DNA of 64,000 nt, taken from positions 870,501 to 934,500 of the forward strand of contig OX359200.1 of the NCBI GenBank assembly GCA_947172415.1. Direction: 5' to 3'. The stretch's first letter is position 1; each line of letters opens with the position of its first letter. The notes below the pieces were generated by a model. That model saw only the letters and a list, made by a program, of their open reading frames with translations, ran no database searches and was not told where the DNA came from. The position numbers and the translations under genes were made by a program. This stretch comes from Chondrosia reniformis (taxonomy: Eukaryota > Porifera > Demospongiae > Chondrillida > Chondrillidae). Below, one piece after another: positions 1-28,400 of this stretch.

Positions 1-84
1 AATTAGCCAACTACAGCCAAATAATTATTGATAAACATGTTTTCCTCATCTGTAACCATGCGTATGTTGTTGTTTTCCTTTCAG

Positions 85-18035
<17,951 letters not shown>

Positions 18036-18280
18036 TGTAACTGTAGTTATCTAGTTTATAGGCTTGATTTCATATTTTTAGGTATTTGTTTAACTTTTCA
18101 GTACACTTTTTCTAATTTTGAACACTTTTTGCTGATTTGCTTGATTATAATTTGTTTGTCTAACCGTACACATAGCCTCTATTTTTGTGTATACATGATA
18201 ACTGATTTAACGATTAACGATGATAATTAAGCCAAAGTAAAACAAAAAAGAAAAAAAGAAAGAAATATTATGATTTGTAC
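18036..18280. other. Dynein 3' flank, no gene seen
   Basis: This is AT-rich sequence after the dynein stop. No canonical AATAAA was found close to the stop, and a poly(A) site could not be placed by eye. Confidence 0.5.
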
Positions 18281-18391
18281 TCCAAAAAGAGAGGGGTAGT
18301 GTATCAATTCTCTTGCAAGGACTACAACAGGACCTATATAGGTAAGACAAAGAGGATCGAGAGACTTGAGAGCACACCAAGAGTTAATTCT
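18281..18391 (+). pseudogene. Remnant of a GIY-YIG endonuclease domain, Penelope-like retroelement type
   Basis: The translation GVVYQFSCKDYNRTYIGKTK (from 18293) has the paired GVVY...YIG-x-T signature of GIY-YIG nucleases, in the form used by Penelope-like elements. Those usually have Cys-x2-Cys between the halves; here the second Cys is Tyr. Homology stops after about 30 residues and the frame runs into a pyrimidine minisatellite, so this is a fragment. Another GIY-YIG protein source is possible. Confidence 0.6.
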
Positions 18392-18417
18392 AACAATGGC
18401 ATTGCTATTCATGCCAT

Positions 18418-18593
18418 CCTCCTTTTGTATCCTTTTTTTCCTTTTCGTTTTACTGTCATCCTTTTTCTTTTTTTCCTTTTTCGATTCCTTCCTCTTTTTT
18501 TCCTTTTTTCCTTTTTCGATTCCTTCCTCTTTTTTTCCTTTTTTCCTTTTTCGATTCCTTCCTCTTTTTTTCCTTTTTTTCTTTTTCGTTACA
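18418..18593. repeat. Polypyrimidine minisatellite
   Basis: A unit of about 41 bp (CTTTTTCGATTCCTTCCTCT followed by a T-rich stretch) repeats about four times, making roughly 170 bp of nearly pure pyrimidine on the + strand. It yields meaningless Phe/Leu/Ser-rich open frames. Such tracts can form triplex (H-DNA), which is general knowledge only. Confidence 0.9.
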
Positions 18594-18880
18594 CAAATGA
18601 CATTCATGATATATGTCTGTGTGCAACGTTGCGCAATCTAAGGGACATAATTATATAGGCGATCTTGTTATACTATAAATTACAAGAGTATACTGAATGC
18701 TTGCATAGATGTATGCATTTGCGATGGGCTGCATGGGTTATTGTATATCTTACTTATTATACCAATCTCATTTTGAATTCAATTGTATATAACCACTGCA
18801 CAATGATCATTTTTGTTTGACAATTCTGAAATATACATGTACATGGTTTTAAATTAAAAAAAGTTCAAACAATGTAATTC

Positions 18881-19800
18881 TTAAACAAGTTCTTCATGCT
18901 GTTTCTTCTCCTTTTGAGTGTTACTGGAACGGTGCTGCAGTACTTCGTTTCGCATCACTTTACTGAGTGTAAAGGTGATCCCAGGGCACACCACGTGGAG
19001 GTAGAAGTACTTCGTGCCCCAAATGGCCTCCGGTTTCTCAACTCTGTTTGACACTTCCACTACTTGCGTCGTAAGAGAAGTTGCTCGGGAACGGTCCGGC
19101 GTACCTGACCGACCTGTGACCAGTTACTAGTCCTGCACTGCCTCACGCTACGGACAGAACAAGCCCGACCCTGGCGGACCACAAACTCCCACCAATGAGA
19201 ATCATCATGTGCACACAACGCAGCTTGAGAGCACTGTACACAGACTTTAGCTCCTTGGGATCGGCCAGGTTGCTTTAGAGTAGGGACCCATCGATGAACT
19301 ATAAGAAAAGAAATAGAGAATAAAAAATTAACAACGTAGAACATACGGACATAAACATTGAGAACAAGCACATGTATAAATTGCAAATGCAATGTCTTCA
19401 AAACCAACCTGATGTGGCAGCCTACAATAGCTTCCTGACCGACTACGTAGTGGCACTGGACCCACGCTCCTCCAGGTACGGGTCGTATAGCAAGAATCCC
19501 GCAAGTGCCAATTTAACACACAAGCAGGATTAATAGTGAGATACATCTCCAGGCACTAACCCATAGGTAGAGAGACCACCCCACTATACGAACACCGATG
19601 ACCCTTTGTCGCATGGTACCATGGTCGTGCTCCTACCACGGTTTTCGCATCGATCCACACCAAAGTAGACCTCCAGAGTTGATAGCCCGGAGGCCAAAGA
19701 CTGGAAATTTCCTCGACTATTTATTAGAAATTGTCGGCGGGAAACATCGTGAACTTGGCGGAAAATGGTGGAACCAATTACTTTCGAGGCCATGTTAGCG
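18881..19800 (-). CDS. Possible small gene on the - strand, unidentified (exons uncertain)
   Basis: This segment is richer in G, C and CpG than its surroundings and contains coding-like stretches. The best is 19041-18881, preceded by a CAG acceptor: about 53 residues including EAIWGTKYFYLHVVCPGITF and ending EKKQHEELV-TAA. A second open stretch (about 19298-19120) follows a good TTCTTATAG acceptor. Near 19790-19670 an ATG opens MASKVIGSTIFRQVHDVSRR, which is basic, lacks acidic residues at first and resembles a mitochondrial presequence. I could not join these with consistent phases through 19400-19590, and I recognise no family. A decayed gene or a regulatory region is also possible. Confidence 0.3.
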
Positions 19801-20614
19801 ATCAATAGGGTACATGTAATTACAAGACCCGGCCTATTCAGTAAGTTGTTATTGTTATTGAGTTCTGACTCAATAACAATGCATGGCTATCCAGCGAAGC
19901 AAATCGTAGCATGTCCAGTGACCCTCATGAATAGAAGTGTTTAATTAATAAACAAGCTATCAATTTCCATGAACCTGTATGTACAAGCTCTTGTGAACGC
20001 ATGAATTGACATGTCAAGCGGTATATTTCATGGACATTGAGAATCAAGGATACAGATGTAGTTTTAAATAAAGGCTTTATTTCCTTATTATGTACACACA
20101 TCGCTAAATCCTTGTGTCACAATTTTGCACCTTCTGCAAACGGCTTACATGCAGACTTGCGAGGTATTGAATTAGAAAACATACATTATTTTTCTATGAA
20201 ATGCACGGCTTTCGTATATACTTTTCTATTGCTCAATCAATTTGTGAATCCAAAATGGCCGTTTCTATATACTAGTATGAAGCTCAATTCCCTAGTTTGT
20301 GGAACTAAACTGCGCTGATTGGTAAGTCATCCTGTCTAGAGATTCTGACAAATTATATTACCGCTTTAAATAAAATCGATATTTGTTTTCCTTTAAATTA
20401 CAATTATTGTGCAGCCTATACTTTATTTGCTGTATTTACAGAAGAATTGTCATGGAAATTAATGTCAGTAACCTAGCAACATGTTTAAGAAAGAAGAAGG
20501 ACTGAGTGGTAAGGAATCATTAAAGTTATTGGCTTAACCCATTCAGGTGGGAAAAGATAAGATGTTGGATCAAGGAAATATTTGCATAGAATCATCAGTG
20601 AGTACAACAACTGT

Positions 20615-20765
20615 ACTGTAAGGACCTGGACTACATCTGTTCAATGGGGCTACCAGATTTAGCATGTCTACCTGTCCCTAGTAACTGGTAACTCCCAGCT
20701 ACTGTAGTTCAGTTAGGGGAGGTGTGTATTACATACTTAGAAGGTTCTCTGTATCCTATAGATCA
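20615..20765 (+). repeat. Diverged repeat copy 1 (pair with 21515-21650)
   Basis: Successive blocks ACATCTGTTCAATGGGGCTA, a Thr-rich-codon-like CTACC stretch, GTTAGGGGAGGTGTG and GGTTCTCTGTATC align in the same order with the copy about 900 bp downstream. No terminal repeats or coding potential were recognised. It is either an old duplication or two copies of a dispersed repeat. Confidence 0.55.
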
Positions 20766-21514
20766 GTTTGCCTTGCTATTGAAACTGTGCAATCCCTTTA
20801 GAGATTAATAAAGTTTATTAAATTTGTATGACCTGATTTAGGTCCCATTACAACTTCTAGTATAGCTACACTCATTTGGGGGAATGGTTACAGTGCTGGC
20901 CCATCTGAGGTGTAATTTTAGCATGTCTAAATGTGCTTACATTGTACATCTTGTTTGCTTCTGTATAGCCTACCTTTATTTTTAAAGTCTCCATAACAAC
21001 CAGGTGCAGTTCCCTGGCAACCATTTAATGGAAAATAATGTAATAAACTGTTTGTGTGGCTCTCACTTGTAAAACAAACTTTACACATTAAAGTCCAGTG
21101 GTATCTTCACCTAGTCAGCTGATCCTGATTGAGATCAGGCAGTTTCTCCAAAGTCATTATTAATGGATGTACATGAAGAAACAAACATTAATTTGTTGTA
21201 TGTAAAGGTGATATAATGTGTGTACTTCATCTCTAACTTGACTTATCTGTGACTCCTATACGTAGAGAATTATTTTGTAGATTATTATTAGCATTGAGAC
21301 TTTTCTGTCCATCTGTTTCACTGTAACAGCACGTGACATCAGTTGATGTTATAAACATGTTTTTACAGGATTTGTGTCTGTGCATGCACTAACAACATAT
21401 GAGGACCTATTAAGTCTAGAGCTAACTAATAATTAACAGTAGTTATATTCTCAGCACTCAAGACTACATAGTTACTACTGATCATACCATTAGTGTAGTA
21501 TTGTAACATTTCTA

Positions 21515-21650
21515 AGATTTGTGTGGACCACATTTGTTCAAAGGGGGTACCATATCTATCATCTCTACCAACCCCTTAGGAACCCCTAGCTACACTCTGT
21601 TAAGGAGAGGTATAGTGTAGACCAATCAGGTTCTCTACATCTTGTTGACT
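21515..21650 (+). repeat. Diverged repeat copy 2 (pair with 20615-20765)
   Basis: The aligned blocks are ACATTTGTTCAAAGGGGGTA, GTTAAGGAGAGGTATAG and GGTTCTCTACATC, in the same order and orientation as in copy 1, with many substitutions and small gaps. Confidence 0.55.
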
Positions 21651-22200
21651 ACTTACCTCACCATTTGATTATTATATGTGAAATATACTTTTTAAAGAAA
21701 TTAATATATTTTTCTGTTATAGCTGTTATGTTGAGAATTAACACAAATATAGTCCACTAATTATTTATTATTAATTACTAAATGTACCTTGTTTCTGTTT
21801 TAATTATGTGTAGAAATGTTTCCATGGAAATGGTTGCCTAGTAACATTTCAAAGAAAACAAAGGCAAGGCTACGTATGTTGACTAGTAAAGTCATAGAGA
21901 ATTACAAAGTTGAAACTGAGAATCTGAACTTAGTATGAACTTTCAAAGACATCCATAAAGCGTGTGTAATGGATAATTTGATGTTCCAGAATTTATCGTG
22001 CTGCAACTCTATTATATGGGCAAAGGTGAAGCTGATACTTGGTGTCAGCTTTTACAGGCATCCCTCCCAGGAATTTTGCAAATTCTAATGTTGAAAATTT
22101 TTTGTCCTATCTCTCCATACGTATTAAGTTTTTGTTGCTAAGAAAATTAATAAAATGGCGACCATTATAGAAAGGTGAATTGCAGTTCAGATTCCTTTCC

Positions 22201-24927
22201 ATGGCGGATTTGACATCGCATATCCTGAAAGCTGCGTCTACCAAAGCGAAGCAATTATCGCTGGATAACAGGAAATTAGTTGAAGTACCAACCGTTATCG
22301 ACCGCTTGGAACATCTGGAGTCATTGAGTTTAAAGAATAACGATATCTCCGAGTTACCTAGCCAAATAGGGTTATTAAGGAATGTACGTACGTGCGTATT
22401 GTATAATGTGATGTATAGGATAAACTACTCCATGTGTATCTTTAGTTAAGTACGTTAAACGTTGGATGTAATTGCCTCCGAAGATTGGATCCCTGCCTGT
22501 CCTCCTTGTTGAGATTGGAACACTTACACCTATTTCAGAACCAAATAGAGGAATTATCTCCTCAAGTTTTAGGTAAAGGTGTAAGCATTGCTTTATATCA
22601 GTTGAATCTATTATGTATTTAATATAATAATAATAATAACATTTATTACAGTAACACGTGCAAATCAAAATATGATGTATGCACTAGGCCAGACTGGGCC
22701 CATGAGTCACTATAAAATGGGGTCTTTCAAAAAAATGTATTTAATATATAGTTTGTTGTTGTTTAGCATCCAATTTCTAAAGCTTAAGTTTTGTTGTTGT
22801 GTGTACATGTATGGTGAAGACTCTATATTATTTAATATTCACAGGTACTCTATTAAATTTAAAGATATTCAATGTTAACAGAAATGCACTGACATCGATA
22901 CCAAGTGATATTCAATGGTATGTTCACAGAAAAATCTAATACACCATTTTCCTACATGCTATGCCTATTCTGTAAAAAAGTCTATAGGGGAACTAAACCT
23001 GGAGAGAGCTTTGGATGAAGATACAGAAGTCTTTTCTTTCTTCTTTTCCTCTCTTTCATCTTCTTCTCCACTGGGTCAGACAGCCATGTAGTGTATTTGT
23101 AATAAACCATGTCTGTTTCCTGTTCCATCAATCTATAGTCGTATGGTAGCCATTTCCTGTTTCCTGTTTTATTAGTCTAGTTTGATATTGAGTTTGATTA
23201 GCTGTTTCCTGTTTCCTGTTTTTATAGTCTAGTTAACCTGACTCATTTAAGTATGAGTCAAAACAGAATCTCAAGTGTCCCAGAAGAGATAGGAAAACTA
23301 GAGGCTCTAACGGAACTGTATCTTGAAGGCAATGGAATTACCAGGTACGTGTGCATCCCAATCTGAGGGTTAGGATATTAAAGAACTTTGGTGCCATCAT
23401 CTCTGTATGTGTGTAAGTGTTCCCTTACAATATGATCCACTGTGTGCGATTTGTATATCAATTAAACTACGTTTCCATTAATTGATTTTATTCAGATGTC
23501 AGTTTTACCAAATGTTACAAATGCAGATTACCAGATGCTATTAGTGACTTGAAGAAATTAAAAAAGATGTATCTTCAAAAGAACAAATTAAAAAAGTTAC
23601 CAAAGGTACGTATATACGTACGTATATATGTATGTGTGTATATGCGTACATATTAAGAATACTCAGTTTAGTAAGTGTAATTAGTATAAATATTGCAATG
23701 AACTCTGTGTATGTAGTATTGTTATAATGGACCTGAGGGTACCTTAAAATTTAGGCATCTATACATACGTTCAATACAACTATCATACGTATATCGATAA
23801 TACTTCAAAAGAGAGGTCATCCGGATATTAAGACCAATATGTGTTTTTAGGACCCTGAGGACCCTATTTAATTCCATGTGAGGACCCTATTTAATTCCAT
23901 GTGAGGACCCTATTTAATTCCATGTGAGGACCCTATTTAATTCCATGTGAGGACCCTATTAATTCCATGTGAGAACCATGAGGGTCCTATTAATTCCATG
24001 ATGGTCCTCAATATCCAACCTAATTTTGATTTTCTATGTGTTTTGTACAGTCCCTGAATGGATGCAAATCTTTGGAAGTGCTTGATGTGGCTGGTAACAG
24101 ACTGGAGCTCTTTCCTGAAGCTGTGAGGCTATATTAGCAGTTTAATGTGTGACATTACAAGAGAATGCGACCCTGTTTTACTTACCATTATTAGTTGCTG
24201 GAGTTGGCCCTAACTGAGTTCTATTATGAGGAGAACCCTCTCGTTCCATTTATACCAATTCCATCAGAGCTAATACAGGAAGTTTTGACTCTGAAGGAAC
24301 TGGCAAGTCGTATGGTTATCCAACTGGTTCAAATAAGGTACATGCAGCTTCATATCAACCTTTCCTCCTTTTTCCACTGAGCCATTACAGACAGCTGCTT
24401 CTGGGACCTCCACCTATGTACATTAGTAACCCCTTAGGTCATATAGTTATAGTAAAGACCATGCTGTAATTTGCAGGGTTTTTCATCTATAATATAATGG
24501 TTGGTATTCCCAGAAATAGCTATCTGGCCCAATGGAGAAGAATAAGGAGAAAACTCTTGTATCCTCATCCAAAGTTCCACTGGTTTATTCTCTATAGGCC
24601 TTTTACTAAATAGATGTAGCATGTAGAAAATGGTGTGTTAGATTATTTATGCTCCATTTTAGTTTTTTTCCTGAAACTTTGGTTTCAATGGGAACGTTCC
24701 TGAATAAATTATGCAAAGCATCTCAGCAGTGTGCAGTTTGTGAGAAACCATATGTGGATTCCTGGCTTGATTGTGTCAAATTTGTTACCTTAAGAAAGGC
24801 CATCCCCAAGCTCAAATCACCCGCTGGTTCAATTCCCATTGATATGTCTCTTTGCTCGTATGATTGCTTTGATGCACTTGCTGAGAACAGAGAATTTTAT
24901 GGACTAGCTAATGTCAACTATAAATAA
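22201..24927 (+). CDS. LRRC69: Leucine-rich repeat protein, LRRC69 orthologue
   Basis: Eight exons (22201-22383, 22446-22572, 22845-22917, 23228-23344, 23527-23605, 24051-24122, 24195-24337, 24663-24927) splice in phase to 352 residues, close to the 347 of human LRRC69. The start MADLTSHILKAASTKAKQLS matches the family's short N-terminal helix. About seven LxxLxLxxN repeats follow to residue about 215, then ELALTEFYYEENPL. The C-terminal domain (from about 250) has the family's Cys signature: QQCAVC, DSWLDCVKFV and MSLCSYDCF. Function is poorly known in any animal; repeats of this type usually bind proteins. Its 3' end faces that of ZCCHC14-like, 532 bp away. Confidence 0.9.
22930..23083 (+). 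mobile_element. Dispersed repeat A, copy 1
   Basis: It runs from AATCTAATACACCATTTTCC through the hallmark GAGAGCTTTGGATGAAGATA, the TTC/CTT-rich core and CTCCACTGGGTCAGACAG. It lies in LRRC69 intron 3, starting 13 bp after the exon end, and lacks the family's distal part (TTTCTGGGAATTCCACCC). The fullest copies are 36879-37075 and 45931-46128. Confidence 0.85.
23105..23227 (+). repeat. Tandemly repeated splice-acceptor tract in LRRC69 intron 3
   Basis: The acceptor of exon 4 (CCTGTTTTTATAG then TCTAGTTAACC at 23228) is preceded by a close copy (CCTGTTTTATTAG then TCTAGTTTGA, near 23160-23185) and a weaker copy (CCATCAATCTATAG then TCGTATGG, near 23113-23150). Only the last copy continues into the LRR-coding frame. 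Confidence 0.75.
23858..24005 (+). repeat. 23-bp minisatellite in LRRC69 intron 5
   Basis: About five copies of GAGGACCCTATTTAATTCCA plus TGT are followed by two degenerate units. It lies in intron 23606-24050. Confidence 0.92.
24504..24650 (-). mobile_element. Dispersed repeat A, reverse copy in LRRC69 intron 7
   Basis: Reverse orientation: TATTCCCAGAAATAGC, GGCCCAATGGAGAAGAATAA, then CTTGTATCCTCATCCAAAG and TAGATGTAGCATGTAG, ending at GTTAGATTATTTATG. It ends 12 bp before the exon 8 acceptor. Confidence 0.85.
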
Positions 24928-25459
24928 TTAACTGATCATGATTATAAAACATTTAAATATGACTTTCAAATTTGTTATAATTTAATAATGTTTATATAAG
25001 ACTGCTGCTTATAGTCCTTACCCACATGCACCAAAATGTACAACACTGAGCCTGCAGCTGCAGAGGAGGGCAAATAACTGTTTGTGGTTCTTTGTCCATC
25101 TCGGATGACTGGGAGGTGATCACTATTTGCCAATACGTACAGTATATATAATGGGACTTTGATCCCCAGTCAAGTAAAGTTTTCGGTCACTATATACCTC
25201 AGTATCAGTATCTACCACTGATTATAACATATTCACTTTCATTAAAGCCTTGATTACATTTAAAAGTTTAAACATTTCATAAAATAAAGTACTTATATAC
25301 ATAATATATATCTATAAAATATCAGAATTACAAAGAGTATTAAACAGGTTTGAATTGTCCACATGAACATACATAAATAGAAAAAAATTCAAAAAACAGC
25401 TACACATGAAATTGATTGATAAGAAACTAGAGAGATGGCCCTCCAGTCACGTGTTTTCC
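24928..25459. other. Convergent 3' flanks of LRRC69 and ZCCHC14-like
   Basis: There is no open gene. An AATAAA on the + strand near 25284 could serve LRRC69. The two genes end tail-to-tail here, so their 3' UTRs may overlap. Confidence 0.6.
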
Positions 25460-28400
25460 TCAGGAAGGTTTACTGGTGTGGTTGGAGTCTTTGGAGCCTG
25501 ATTGACTTGCACATGCTTTCCCAAGACCTTGTGAAATGATACTATGCACACATTAAAGAGACAAAAAGAAGGATAAAGATTGCTATACATACTATATTAG
25601 TGGTATTTACGTATGCATTTGATCAATATGAGGCAATTTGACTTAAATATGAGTTAATGGGCTCATTTTACTAATATGTACGTAACTACATTAAAGCACT
25701 TGTTACCTGATGGATTGATGGATGAATGGATTGTGATGGGACTGATGGATATTGATGGATTGATGGATGAATGGATTGTGATGGGACTGATGGATATTGA
25801 TGGATTGATGGATGAATAAATTGTGAAGGGATTTCTGTTCTGTACCTTCTGAAGTTTCCATTCCTCTGGCAAGACAATCAAGACCTCTGTGTCCAAACAA
25901 TCCACAGTTGTAGCAGGTGTCCTGGCTCAAGTACACGTCATACTGTGCCTGTGGCATCATGGGCTGTAATATGAAGCCATTGTTTGGTGGGAGCGGCTGT
26001 GGGTGTGGCATCCTGAACATGGTGGGACTTCCCCTTCTGTTATACACAGGCAGAGCGGGCCCATACGGTGTGTAGACCATGTTACCAGGAGCCTGATGAT
26101 GAAGGGGAATGTTGGGAGGGGATGTCCCATCTTTTAGTGTGGAATTGGCCATGGATATATAGGTTCCATGGAAGTTCAGCCGAGGAGGAAGCCTTTTACC
26201 ACCAACTATCCCATCAGAGTTGTAGAATTCAGGCTACATAATAACAGGAAGAAGTAGCCATTAAACCTACACTAATTTGATTATGAATAGGTTAGGTTCT
26301 AAATAGTCTGGCTAGCCAGACCTTACATCTGGTTCTAAATAACCTTGTGCCATTTTTTCAGTAAAATTATATATGAGTCAAATATCATTTCTAATTTTCC
26401 AAAAACCTTTGAAGACTACTAGATATTTCAGGGCTGCATAGAGGGGAGGGGGCAGGGGGGGCATTTGTCCCCGCTAGGATTGATTTTGCTCCCCTAGACG
26501 TTTAGGAAGTTAATATAAACTTCTTTGACATCCTCATACCATTGCCCCAAGTTCTACATGCAACCCTGTATGATCATTCTCTTTCAGAATGTAGTATATT
26601 CGTAGCTTACATTTAATTGGTCAGTTGGGTACTCTAGAAAGGATGCTTCCTCGTGTGATAGACCCCTCTGGGTCTCTGCCTTTGATTTTGAGTTCGCTGA
26701 GTGTGGAGAATTGGATGTTGGGCCATTGGCAACTTGTTTAGAGTTTAGATCGCCATGTTCACTCCGTGCTGACATGGATGATGATAAGTGGTCTGATGTG
26801 GAACCTTCAGCTTGTTCACTTATACTTTCCGAGATGCTGCTATGGGTACTTGTGGTTGAGTCTAATCTCTTCCTTGAAGCAGGGGTCCCCTTATGGCCGG
26901 CCGCAGGCTCCAGACTATGACTGCTGCTACTATGCCTCATAGCTGACGAGAGAGACTGCGCGTCTAGTAGGTAGCTTGGCAGGCTGAAGGTGCTGGGGTA
27001 ACGTGGAAGTGGGTTTGAGAGGACTCCGTCGTCAGCCTGTCCTAAGTGTACACTAGGGAAGTGTGAAACATTGACAGCTTGTGAACTGTAACAGTACATT
27101 CATAATTAGTTACAGAGTAATATCCGTATAGAAGATACATACGTATTTATATATATCAGACATACATACGTCAGGAATTGAATGCACGTGTGTAAAGAAT
27201 GCAAGATTGCAAGTTTTGCTCGCATCTGCAATCTTTTGACGCACACTTCAGTAATTCCATATAATAATCCGTACACTTTAAACTTCATCTCGCATTCTTT
27301 TACCATAATGTTTACTTATACCTGTGATAGCAATCTGTAACCTTCACATTCAATTCCCAATATACGTACAGTATCGTCAGATAGATCCAACTTGTGGATA
27401 ATGAGGTAGTGAATTACATACTAGAGATACACTCTTATGAAAAATAGGGGACATGAGCGGTGGGGTAAAACCCATAGTCAAATGTATACACCCTTAGTGA
27501 AGTAGGATATTCTTTTGCTTACTGCCATTCGTGAATCTTCTTGAGAAATTTAGTAGCAGCACCAATTGTCATTCCATGCCTCCTTAAGTCAGCCATGCGC
27601 AGATGACAGATCTACGTAGGCAGGCAGTAATGGATAAAATGTAACCAAAAGCTTGCAAGTTAGTACTAGTAGAACACTATATGCCCATCGTAGCTACGGA
27701 AAAAAATCTGCACTTTTTAATTCAGAGTATACATAAATCCAAGTGCTGTAGTAGAAAATCAGAGACTAGTGGCTTCTTTTGAACAGAAATTGTGGTACCT
27801 TCAGTTTTGAATAGGTAACCAAAATATAATCTCTAACTGATTGCTACACTTAATTAACATACCTGCTGTAAGGTCATTCCACGGAATATTTTTGCATATT
27901 TATGAAGTCGATGTGATTTGAGCCACTGTAGAAAGTTTTCTTCAGAGAAGAAGCCATCATTGTGAATTGTCTGGCAACTTTCACTCCGTGCTACATCAGG
28001 GGTATGTGCCGGAGATGAGTTGGTGGATTCTGTGACTGACGACCTCTCTGATTGCATCTCAGTGCCTGTCACCATTGTGGTCCCACCTGGAGTACTGGCA
28101 GCACTGGTTTCCAAGGGAAGACACTTCTTGTGTCTTGCAGGAATCTCTGGAGAACCTTGTGGTGTCAAATATAAGGTCGGACTGTCACCATTATTTTGCT
28201 TTGCAGTTTCTTCATTATTCTCCTCCTTCAAGGAACTGCAGATGTGATTATGTAGATTAATAATGTCTGAACTGTTATCCAGTGCCTCATCATACTCCAG
28301 GGGGGAGGGGAGGGTATGGACAGGTTTGTGAAAAGGAGTCGAGGATTTCCTCCGTGGTGACTTTGGACTACCATCGCTGGAGTTCCCTGATGAAGGAAAG

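Larger units (their letters stand above)
19801..22200. other. Intergenic stretch upstream of LRRC69, no convincing gene
   Basis: An open frame at 20037-20318 shows no recognisable domain or splice context and is judged spurious. Two diverged copies of one sequence lie at 20615-20765 and 21515-21650. The last 60 bp before 22201 should hold the LRRC69 leader. I see no RNA genes by eye. Confidence 0.6.

Noticed and set aside
19100-19560. COX5B-like gene in the GC-richer island
   Set aside because: A presequence-like start and a Cys/Asp-rich stretch were suggestive, but the CPxCG zinc motif is absent and frames do not join.
20037-20318. 93-codon open frame as a gene
   Set aside because: No domain, no splice context and no supporting neighbours; codon content looks like random AT-rich sequence.
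23858-24005. CRISPR-like array (also 41395-42205, 39463-39727 and others)
   Set aside because: Units are contiguous tandem repeats without unique spacers, within introns of animal genes.
27854-28260. Plus-strand open frames opposite ZCCHC14-like exons
   Set aside because: They are shadows of the coding frame on the other strand, without independent family similarity.
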